A stretch of DNA of 5,496 nucleotides, from assembly GCA_903837255.1 (NCBI GenBank), contig CAILTZ010000873.1:1-5496 (forward strand). Reading direction: 5' to 3'. This DNA comes from an uncultured Pirellula sp. (lineage in GTDB: Bacteria > Planctomycetota > Planctomycetia > Pirellulales > Pirellulaceae). The translations under genes and the position numbers were made by a program. The notes beneath the pieces are model-generated. The model saw nothing but the letters and a program-made list of their open reading frames with translations, did not search any database and had not been told where the DNA came from. Shown here one piece after another: positions 1 through 5,496 of the stretch. Within the stretch, counting starts at the first letter, position 1. Each line of letters begins with the position of its first letter.

Positions 1-3
1 ATC

Positions 4-39
4 ACCCGACGCTACGCCGCCTGGCGGCGTCGGGTTTCT
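4..39 (+). terminator. Probable intrinsic terminator of an upstream gene outside the window
   Basis: ACCCGACGC (4-12) pairs perfectly with GCGTCGGGT (27-35). Inside it CGCC (15-18) pairs with GGCG (23-26) around a GCCT loop, with only TA (13-14) unpaired. The result is a 13-bp, very GC-rich stem followed by TTTCT. The U-tract is short, so termination strength is uncertain. No coding sequence is visible to its left, so the gene it would serve is assumed to lie outside the window. Confidence 0.6.
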
Positions 40-40
40 G

Positions 41-80
41 GACAGGATTGACAGGATTGACGGTGTTGACTGTGTTGACG
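41..80. repeat. Degenerate 9-bp tandem repeat, four units plus a partial
   Basis: The units are GACAGGATT (41-49), GACAGGATT (50-58), GACGGTGTT (59-67) and GACTGTGTT (68-76), then GACG. The first two are identical; the last two share the GAC...TT frame. Every junction recreates TTGAC, which resembles a -35 hexamer, at 48, 57, 66 and 75. The array lies directly after the GC hairpin, in non-coding DNA. Similar ACAGGATT-type arrays occur between genes in many bacteria (recollection, not checked). Function unknown. Confidence 0.7.
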
Positions 81-115
81 GCCTGCCAAGGCCTCGGTGC
101 CCCGCAGCTAACCAG

Positions 116-140
116 CCTCCCCCTACTTTTGGGGGGGTGG
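116..140. other. GC-rich inverted repeat upstream of the PEP-CTERM gene
   Basis: CCTCCCCC (116-123) can pair with GGGGGTGG (133-140) with one T-T mismatch, around a nine-base loop. AATTTT follows immediately, and GAATTTT occurs twice (140-146 and 150-156), ten bases apart, about one helical turn. The hairpin plus T-run could be a second weak terminator, or the repeated GAATTTT could be a protein-binding site. The sequence alone does not decide. Confidence 0.35.
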
Positions 141-240
141 AATTTTGACGAATTTTCGGGTGGTAAAAGATTGCATCGGCGTAACGATTAGGTAATCTAG
201 TGCTACTTTTTCCGTGAATTATACATCTAGAGAACGCACC

Positions 241-894
241 ATGAATCACCCAAACACCCACTGCATAAGACGACTCGCTACCTGTCTCATCGCTCTGTTT
301 GCAATCGCAATCGCCAACTCTGAACAGCTCCGTGCAGGACTGGTCGATGGCGGCGGTGATCTAGCAAACGATCTGAACAACGCCCTGCGATTCGATCCCT
401 CCACTCCCACCGGTGCCATCGTCGCCTACAAAGACGCAAACATTCCCCTCGATCGCTATATTCAAGTCGGGTTTTCAACTACTAACACGACAGCGTTCAA
501 TGTTTCTGAGATCGCGTGGTCCCGAGACAATGTTACTTATTCCAATTTTACACCCAACGACTTTGTCAACGACATTATCTCTGGTGGCGGTATTAAGCTA
601 TCAAGCATCATTGATCTTGGAACGCCAATTGGTGGCACATCCTCCACTCTGTTTTATCTACGGTACACACTACCCGCCGGGATATCGCCCGGGTCTGTGG
701 TGCAATCCAATTTCTTTGCCAACTCAAATGGCGCATCATCGGCCGGTCGACTGTCGGATCAACTTGACAACAATTTCATTTCCATCACACGGACGCACAC
801 GGCGGTGCCTGAGCCGACGAGCTTGCTGCTGGCCGCTTCGGCCGCCACTTGGCTGGGTTGGAGACTCCGAAAACGACCGAGCAACTCGCGCTAA
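241..894 (+). CDS. Exported PEP-CTERM-anchored protein of unknown function
   Basis: This 217-residue protein has sorting signals at both ends. The N terminus has a basic segment (R10, R11) and a hydrophobic stretch (about 13-25), consistent with a signal peptide. The C terminus has the PEP-CTERM arrangement: VPEPTS (PEP at 190-192), a hydrophobic helix (about 195-207) and the basic tail RLRKR (208-212). In this family the tail is recognised by an exosortase in the inner membrane, and the mature protein is released to the surface or extracellular matrix. The middle is rich in Asn, Thr, Ser and Gly with alternating hydrophobics, suggesting a beta-rich fold; I recognise no enzymatic domain. ATG at 241 is chosen over an in-frame GTG at 214 because it starts at the signal peptide and AGAGAA lies just upstream. 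No exosortase gene is in the window. Its stop overlaps that of the convergent YihY gene. Confidence 0.85.
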   Translation: MNHPNTHCIRRLATCLIALFAIAIANSEQLRAGLVDGGGDLANDLNNALRFDPSTPTGAIVAYKDANIPLDRYIQVGFSTTNTTAFNVSEIAWSRDNVTYSNFTPNDFVNDIISGGGIKLSSIIDLGTPIGGTSSTLFYLRYTLPAGISPGSVVQSNFFANSNGASSAGRLSDQLDNNFISITRTHTAVPEPTSLLLAASAATWLGWRLRKRPSNSR

Positions 895-2009
895 CTCACA
901 CGCCTAGGCTTGGTCTTGGAAATCTCCTCCTCAGGCTCCCTGCGCATCGAAACGGTTGGGGCTGCAATCACCACCGCTGCAACAGGCTCGGCGCTTCTCT
1001 CCGCAGCCAACTTTGCCTCCCTGCGCATCTCCAAGACCTGCACATACTCAGCCCCGTAAAACAAGATCGAAATGCCATAGTAACACCATAGCAGCAACGC
1101 AATAAACGATCCTATGGCACCATAAGCACTCGTGTACCGCATGCCGATAAAGAAGGCACCCAATAAGCCTCGACCGACCTCCCAGATCACCGCCGCAAGC
1201 AGACCGCCTCGAAACGCGTCCAACCAAAACACCGGACGCTTGGGCAAGATCCGGTAGATCAACGTAAAGAGCATTGCATTGACGGCAATCGTCGTAAACA
1301 AATCAAAAACATTGAACAACTGCGTGACACTCGGTAGCTTTTCCGATGTCACCGAACGCACCTGCGAGATCCCCATGCTGACGACAAACAAAACCATCAG
1401 CAATCCACCCAGAGACAAGAGCATTAAGAACGCCGAAAAGCGCTGCCAAAGCACCCTCACAAGCGTCCAAAACAACGACGCAGCCTTCTGCGGAGGTATC
1501 CGGAAGATCTTGTCAAAACCTCGATCGATCTGAGCGAAAACCCCAATCGCCGCCAAAATCGCGGTAAGCAAACCGGTCGGCCCCCCCACAAGCGATTGAC
1601 TGGTCAAATGATCTAGAACCTGTTGGACCTGAGACCTGACTTCCGGCGACGTCGCGGTCTCGACCGTCTCAAGGATCTCTTGCTGGATATCAAACCCGAA
1701 CTGCGTGTACCTCAAAAACATTCCCAATCCCGAAATCAACAACAGGAACATCGGGAACAATGACAGTGCCAAATAATAAGCGACACTGGCGGCCAACGAT
1801 CCCGCGTCGTCCTCCGACCAACGCAAACCCGCATCCCTGAGATTGGGAAAGAAGTCCATCAACCATCGCTTGCCATGCTCCATCGCATCGGGCCTGCTAG
1901 CCGCTGGCAATGCACCCGCTTGATTGGGCACACCCGAAAACGGACTATCGGCAACCGGAATGTCGGGAATCGAACGATCGGGGCTCTTTGGGTCTGCCTG
2001 AGAACTCAT
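891..2009 (-). CDS. YihY/UPF0761 (BrkB-like) family inner-membrane protein
   Basis: This 372-residue integral membrane protein belongs to the YihY/BrkB family. Members were once misannotated as ribonuclease BN; their biochemical role is unsettled, with transport or envelope functions suggested. About six membrane segments are visible, near residues 71-98, 142-163, 184-212, 236-256, 264-290 and 294-320. Family hallmarks are SLAASVAYYLALSLFP (71-86), the conserved FDKIFRI region (165-171) and YGAIGSFIALLLWCYYG (296-312), followed by GAEYV (319-323). Residues 1-45 form a Pro/Asp/Ser-rich, probably disordered cytosolic extension; 324-372 form a charged cytosolic tail. ATG at 2009 is preferred over an in-frame GTG at 2057, which would add 16 residues without family similarity; no strong ribosome-binding site marks either. 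The gene is divergent from hemH and convergent with the PEP-CTERM gene. The family call is firm; the function is not. Confidence 0.9.
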   Translation of the reverse strand: MSSQADPKSPDRSIPDIPVADSPFSGVPNQAGALPAASRPDAMEHGKRWLMDFFPNLRDAGLRWSEDDAGSLAASVAYYLALSLFPMFLLLISGLGMFLRYTQFGFDIQQEILETVETATSPEVRSQVQQVLDHLTSQSLVGGPTGLLTAILAAIGVFAQIDRGFDKIFRIPPQKAASLFWTLVRVLWQRFSAFLMLLSLGGLLMVLFVVSMGISQVRSVTSEKLPSVTQLFNVFDLFTTIAVNAMLFTLIYRILPKRPVFWLDAFRGGLLAAVIWEVGRGLLGAFFIGMRYTSAYGAIGSFIALLLWCYYGISILFYGAEYVQVLEMRREAKLAAERSAEPVAAVVIAAPTVSMRREPEEEISKTKPRRVS

Positions 2010-2177
2010 GCTTAGATTGTAGAACCGCGTCAAAACCGCCGCTAGCGGAGCTATCACACGGTATTTCGTTGCATTTCCACCCTCAAACGGGCTCGTAGAA
2101 TCCTGCGTTTCGTAAATAATGGGGTCTTCCGCGGCCCAATTGCGCCCAAGCTACCTCTGACCCAACGGTTCCACCTT
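2010..2177. promoter_or_regulatory. Divergent intergenic region between the YihY gene and hemH
   Basis: This 168-bp gap must hold the promoters for both divergent genes unless either is read from further away. The clearest element is an AT-rich patch, TAAATAAT (2113-2120), a candidate -10 region for hemH; no convincing -35 lies at the right distance. CCGCTAGCGG (2039-2048) is a perfect 10-bp palindrome close to the YihY start and could be an operator, though it is short. No riboswitch-like or terminator-like structure is apparent. Confidence 0.4.
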
Positions 2178-3341
2178 ATGTCCAACGGGCAAACCAACTC
2201 GACCCCCTCTGCCGGCAACCCGGTCGCCTCGATCCCCTCTGCCGGCAACCCGGTCGCCTCGATCCCCTCTGCTCCGCTTGGCCCTCTTCCTCCCCTGGAC
2301 TCGGTTCCCATCGACTCGATCCTCATGGTCTCCTTCGGAGGCCCCGAAGGCCCCGAGGATGTGATGCCATTCCTCGAAAACGTTCTACGCGGAAGAAATG
2401 TCCCCCGCGAAAGAATGCTCGAAGTCGCCGAACACTACAACCACTTCGGCGGCATCAGCCCCATCAACCAGCAGTGCCGCGAACTGATCGCCGCCGTTCG
2501 ATCCGAACTGGACCGACGCGGGATCAAACTGCCGATCTACTGGGGCAACCGAAACTGGCACCCCATGCTAACGAACACTCTCGAAACGATGAAACAAGAC
2601 GGACGCAAACGCGCTATCGCCTTCTTCACCTCGATGTTCAGCTGCTACAGCGGTTGCCGCCAATACCGCGAAAACATCGCCGCTGCCATGATCCAAGCCG
2701 GCACCGATGCACCGATGGTCGAAAAGGCCCGCATGGGGTTCAACCATCCCAAGTTCATCGAGGCCCAAGCCGACTGCTTGCGCAGTGCACTGGCCAAACT
2801 CGATCCCCATCTGCGCGCTGCTACCCCCGTTCTGTTCTCGGCACACAGCATCCCCAAGTCGATGGCCGACTATTCTCGCTACGAACTGCAACTCAGAGAA
2901 GCCGCCCGATTGGTCTGCGAGACCGTCGGTCACGGGAATTGGGAACTGGTCTATCAAAGCCGTTCCGGACCACCTCAACAACCCTGGCTCGAACCCGATG
3001 TTTGCGACCGCATCGAGGAGCTTCACACGCAAGCCAACATCCAAAGCGTGATCGTCCAACCCATCGGCTTTGTCTCCGATCACATGGAAGTCCTCTACGA
3101 TCTGGACGAAGAAGCTGCCGCCAAGTCGAAAGAACTCGGCATCCAGTTCGTCCGAGCTCCCTCCGTCGGCCTCCATCCGGCCTTTGTCTCGATGGCAGTC
3201 GATCTCATCGAAGAAAGACTCACTGCCGGAACTCCGCGAGCCTCTCTCGGAAACCTGGGGCCAAGCCACGACATCTGCCCGGTCGATTGCTGCTTGTATC
3301 CGCAGCCAGCACGCCCAACCAGCCCTGGCCGACCTTCATAA
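2178..3341 (+). CDS. hemH: Ferrochelatase, coproporphyrin-type (HemH/CpfC)
   Basis: This 387-residue cytosolic enzyme inserts Fe2+ into a porphyrin, at or near the end of heme synthesis. The catalytic core begins near residue 46 (DSILMVSFGGPEGPEDV). Visible motifs are HFGGISPIN (89-97), YSGCRQYREN (157-166), FSAHSIP with the expected catalytic His223, YQSRSGPPQQPWLEP (259-273), and GFVSDHMEVLYDLD (297-310) with the expected catalytic Glu304. The AHSIP and QSRSGPPQ forms resemble Gram-positive coproporphyrin ferrochelatases more than E. coli HemH, so coproheme is a plausible product; this is inference. Cys160, Cys367, Cys371 and Cys372 (with Cys156 as an alternative) could ligate a [2Fe-2S] cluster, as in actinobacterial enzymes. 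Residues 1-45 are an unusual low-complexity extension containing a ten-residue repeat; Met50 lies inside the core, so a later Met is not a good start. No Shine-Dalgarno site precedes the ATG. The extension makes it somewhat longer than typical ferrochelatases. Confidence 0.95.
   Translation: MSNGQTNSTPSAGNPVASIPSAGNPVASIPSAPLGPLPPLDSVPIDSILMVSFGGPEGPEDVMPFLENVLRGRNVPRERMLEVAEHYNHFGGISPINQQCRELIAAVRSELDRRGIKLPIYWGNRNWHPMLTNTLETMKQDGRKRAIAFFTSMFSCYSGCRQYRENIAAAMIQAGTDAPMVEKARMGFNHPKFIEAQADCLRSALAKLDPHLRAATPVLFSAHSIPKSMADYSRYELQLREAARLVCETVGHGNWELVYQSRSGPPQQPWLEPDVCDRIEELHTQANIQSVIVQPIGFVSDHMEVLYDLDEEAAAKSKELGIQFVRAPSVGLHPAFVSMAVDLIEERLTAGTPRASLGNLGPSHDICPVDCCLYPQPARPTSPGRPS
2202..2272 (+). repeat. 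In-frame 30-bp tandem repeat in the hemH 5' coding region
   Basis: A 30-bp unit occurs twice (2202-2231 and 2232-2261), followed by a partial third copy (2262-2272). The nucleotide copies differ only at the codon for the first residue (ACC versus ATC). Each unit encodes ten residues, (T/I)PSAGNPVAS, giving a Pro/Ser/Ala-rich stretch before the ferrochelatase core. The near-identity suggests recent duplication, and the period is a multiple of three, so copy-number change would keep the frame. Confidence 0.9.
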
Positions 3342-3430
3342 TCGCCGCTACCTGCACGGCCTCCTCACCGCACCCTTACCCGCATCCCTCCCGATCGCAT
3401 ACATCCCTCCCTCAAACCCACCTAAACCTG
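3342..3430. other. C-rich intergenic spacer with a minus-strand G-quadruplex motif
   Basis: The 89-bp gap between hemH and the next gene is rich in C and poor in G. CCC runs at 3373, 3379, 3386 and 3390 are separated by 3, 4 and 1 bases, so the minus strand fits the G3+N1-7 quadruplex pattern. CATCCCTCCC occurs twice (3383-3392 and 3402-3411). No hairpin terminator and no clear promoter are visible, so read-through from hemH into the next gene is possible. Confidence 0.5.
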
Positions 3431-5496
3431 ATGAAAAACAGAGTTCTTTTCATGCGAACTATCGCCAAATGCAACTTCGCATCGCTGACCTTCCTTGCGA
3501 TTGCTTGGTGCTCTATAGCGATCGCCGAGCCACCCGAGCCAATTCGAGCGCTGCTGATCGTCGGTGGCTGCTGCCACGACTACGACAGCCAAAAACAGAT
3601 CATCAAACAAGGACTCGAACAAACGGCTCACATCGACGTGACGGTGGTCCACCAAGGGGGTACGGGCACCAAGGCAGAGATCGAACTGTATCGGGATCCA
3701 AAGTGGGCTGATCGCTTTGATGTGATCCTCCACGATGAGTGCTTCTCCGATGACAAGGATCCGCGGTGGCTGGCTCGGATCCTCGAACCTCACCGCAAGG
3801 GCAAGCCAGGCGTGGTGATCCACTGCGCGATGCACTGCTACCGTGTCGGAAATGACGATTGGTTCGAGTTCTGCGGCGTTACCAGCCGAGGGCACGGTCC
3901 GCATTACCCGCATGAAGTTCGCAACGTCCAAGCGACTCATCCGATCATGGAAGGCTTCGGGGCAGCGTGGGCAAACCCCGCCGGCGAACTCTATCGGATC
4001 GATCGTCTCTGGCCGACAACGACACCCTTGGGGACGGCCAAGGACCGGGAAAACGGCCAGGACCAAGTTTGCGTTTGGACCAACGACTATCGAGGGACTC
4101 GGGTCTTTGGAACCACTCTCGGACATCATAACGAAACGGTCGACTCCCCCGAATTCATCAGGATGCTCACGCGCGGGACCCTCTGGGCAGCCGGCAAACT
4201 CTCTCCGGAATATCTCAAGCCCACGCCGAAGCGATTCGAGCGAGAAAACTTGGCACTTGGTGCCAAGGTGACGGCGTCCTCAGAGCAGAAAGACCAAAAC
4301 AATCTGGTAGAGTTTGCTGTCGATGGCAAACGCACGACGCGCTGGTGTGCCAGCGGCGGAAACTATCCGCAATGGATCCAAGTCGATCTGGGCAAACCCC
4401 AGCAAGTTCATGGGGTAGGGATCGAATGGGAAACCGAACAATTAAGCTATCGCTACAGGGTCGAAACATCTGTCGACGGCCAAAAATACCAAACGATCGG
4501 CAAATCTGCCGACGCGGGCTCACCCGGAAAAGATGCCGAGTACTCGATCGAACCTGCACCGGTGCGCTACGTGCGGATCGAGTGCTTGGGCGCCTCACCA
4601 GGGGCCTGGGCCAGCATCCGCGAACTGAAGGTCTACGGAGGAGCGACCAAAGAGATATCGATCGAAGATGCGAAAATTCAAAAGGAGCGAGAACTGCTTG
4701 GGGAATGCAAACTACCCGAGGGTTTCGAGGCCACCTTGTTCGCCTACCCACCGGCGGTGAATTATCCGGTTTTCGTGGCTGCTGCACCCGACGGTACCGT
4801 CTTTGTATCGAGCGATAAAAACGGATCGCTCGATCGGGAATTGAAACGTGGATCGATCATTCGCTTGAAAGACCTCGATGGGGATGGCCGCGCCGATGCG
4901 TCGAATCTTTATGTAGATAACGTCGACTCGCCTCGAGGGCTCGTTTGGGACCACGATCGACTCTATGTGCTGCATCCACCCCACCTGAGCGCCTTTATCG
5001 ATGAAAACAACGACGGGGTTTCGGATCGCCAGGAGATCTTGGTCAAGGACATTGCGTTCGGATTCAAAGATCGACCTGCGGACCATACCAGCAACGGAGT
5101 GACGATGGGGATCGATGGTTGGCTGTACCTAGCCATCGGCGATTTCGGGTTCATGAATGCAGTCGGCACCGACGGTCGTTCTTTACAGTTCCGAGGTGGT
5201 GGAGTGGTTCGCGTCCGACCCGATGGTACGGGGATGGAACTCTACAGCCAAGGAACCCGAAACATCCTGGAGGTCGCCATGGATCCGCTGTTGCGTGGAT
5301 TTGCCCGCGACAACACCAACGATGGCGGTGGCTGGGATATCCGTATGCACCATTTGAGCGGCGGCGAGGATCACGGGTATCCCCGCAAGTTCATCAACTT
5401 TCCAAGCGAAATCGTTCCCCCGCTTGCCGATTACGGCGGGGGGTCCGGGTGCGGTGCTCTGTTTCTCGATGAGCCGGGTTGGCCCAAAGAGCTCAA
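3431..5496 (+). CDS. Secreted ThuA–discoidin–PVC-type dehydrogenase-like protein (3' end beyond window)
   Basis: The frame is open for 688 codons and continues past the right edge. Residues 1-32 form a signal peptide with a hydrophobic core (about 16-31) and likely cleavage after AIA (30-32). A ThuA-like domain follows (about 39-257), with LLIVGGCCHDYD (41-52), HDECFSDDKDPRW (101-113), HCAMHCYR (131-138) and GTTLGHHNE (227-235). Next is an F5/8 type C (discoidin) domain (about 273-404), with NLALGAKVTAS, AVDGKRTTRW and WIQVDLGKP; such domains often bind carbohydrate. From about 424 the N-terminal beta-propeller of PVC-type membrane-bound dehydrogenase-like proteins begins, with DLDGDGRAD (481-489) and DENNDGVSD (524-532), which resemble calcium-binding loops, and HTSNGVTMGIDGWLYLAIGD (552-571). 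Family members commonly continue into HEAT-like repeats and a CxxCH cytochrome domain, not visible here. An ATG at 3452 is an equally plausible start; neither has a clear Shine-Dalgarno site. A role in periplasmic or extracellular carbohydrate oxidation is plausible but unproven. Confidence 0.88.
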   Translation, partial: MKNRVLFMRTIAKCNFASLTFLAIAWCSIAIAEPPEPIRALLIVGGCCHDYDSQKQIIKQGLEQTAHIDVTVVHQGGTGTKAEIELYRDPKWADRFDVILHDECFSDDKDPRWLARILEPHRKGKPGVVIHCAMHCYRVGNDDWFEFCGVTSRGHGPHYPHEVRNVQATHPIMEGFGAAWANPAGELYRIDRLWPTTTPLGTAKDRENGQDQVCVWTNDYRGTRVFGTTLGHHNETVDSPEFIRMLTRGTLWAAGKLSPEYLKPTPKRFERENLALGAKVTASSEQKDQNNLVEFAVDGKRTTRWCASGGNYPQWIQVDLGKPQQVHGVGIEWETEQLSYRYRVETSVDGQKYQTIGKSADAGSPGKDAEYSIEPAPVRYVRIECLGASPGAWASIRELKVYGGATKEISIEDAKIQKERELLGECKLPEGFEATLFAYPPAVNYPVFVAAAPDGTVFVSSDKNGSLDRELKRGSIIRLKDLDGDGRADASNLYVDNVDSPRGLVWDHDRLYVLHPPHLSAFIDENNDGVSDRQEILVKDIAFGFKDRPADHTSNGVTMGIDGWLYLAIGDFGFMNAVGTDGRSLQFRGGGVVRVRPDGTGMELYSQGTRNILEVAMDPLLRGFARDNTNDGGGWDIRMHHLSGGEDHGYPRKFINFPSEIVPPLADYGGGSGCGALFLDEPGWPKEL

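Noticed and set aside
41..80. CRISPR-like array
   Set aside because: The 9-bp units are directly adjacent with no spacers, far shorter than CRISPR repeats, and no cas gene is present.
171..198. Possible sigma-70 promoter TTGCAT (171-176) and TAATCT (193-198), 16-bp spacing
   Set aside because: Each hexamer matches consensus at only three of six positions; such matches are expected by chance.
413..907. Overlapping 164-codon plus-strand open frame inside the PEP-CTERM gene
   Set aside because: It is an alternative frame of a gene with clear signal-peptide and PEP-CTERM signals; its translation shows no domain or credible composition.
2010..2057. 16-residue N-terminal extension of the YihY protein from a GTG start
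   Set aside because: ATG at 2009 is the simpler start, the extension lacks family similarity, and it would absorb the palindrome at 2039-2048.
2568..3269. 233-codon minus-strand open frame opposite hemH
   Set aside because: It is the antisense shadow of a strongly conserved ferrochelatase and its translation resembles no family I know.
3070..3711. 213-codon plus-strand frame bridging hemH and the next gene
   Set aside because: It overlaps conserved parts of both genes in another frame and has no recognisable content, so a bridging gene or frameshift is not supported.
3422..4129. 235-codon minus-strand open frame opposite the ThuA-like domain
   Set aside because: The plus strand encodes recognisable ThuA motifs throughout, so this is an antisense shadow in GC-rich DNA.

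Overview
The window looks like chromosomal DNA from a planctomycete, probably of the Pirellulaceae/Rhodopirellula group. This rests on three things: a large secreted ThuA–discoidin–beta-propeller protein of a type expanded in the Planctomycetota/Verrucomicrobiota, a PEP-CTERM protein, and genes without clear Shine-Dalgarno sites. The taxonomic call comes from gene content, not from a database match.

Layout. Positions 1-240 are non-coding: a strong GC hairpin (probable end of an upstream transcript), a degenerate 9-bp tandem repeat, a second GC hairpin, and the leader of the first gene. A small exported PEP-CTERM protein follows (241-894, +). It meets head-on a YihY/UPF0761 inner-membrane protein (891-2009, -), and the two stop codons overlap in the four bases CTAA. 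A 168-bp divergent intergenic region (2010-2177) separates the YihY gene from hemH (2178-3341, +). hemH encodes a ferrochelatase with coproporphyrin-type motifs, four or five cysteines suited to a [2Fe-2S] cluster, and an unusual Pro/Ser/Ala-rich N-terminal extension built from a 30-bp tandem repeat. After an 89-bp C-rich gap, a large gene runs off the right edge (3431 to beyond 5496, +). It encodes a signal peptide, a ThuA-like domain, an F5/8 type C (discoidin) domain and the start of a PVC-type dehydrogenase-like beta-propeller.

How the genes fit together. hemH makes heme, and the family of the last gene usually ends in a heme-binding CxxCH cytochrome domain (outside this window). Their same-strand order with a short gap therefore allows, but does not prove, a heme-supply/heme-user pairing. 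The YihY and PEP-CTERM genes have no evident functional link to this pair. I see no CRISPR array, tRNA, rRNA, insertion sequence or phage gene, and no clear evidence of an entirely new system. The most notable items are the ferrochelatase extension and cysteine set, the multi-domain architecture of the last gene, the non-coding repeat near the left edge, and an excess of the hexamer CGATCG.
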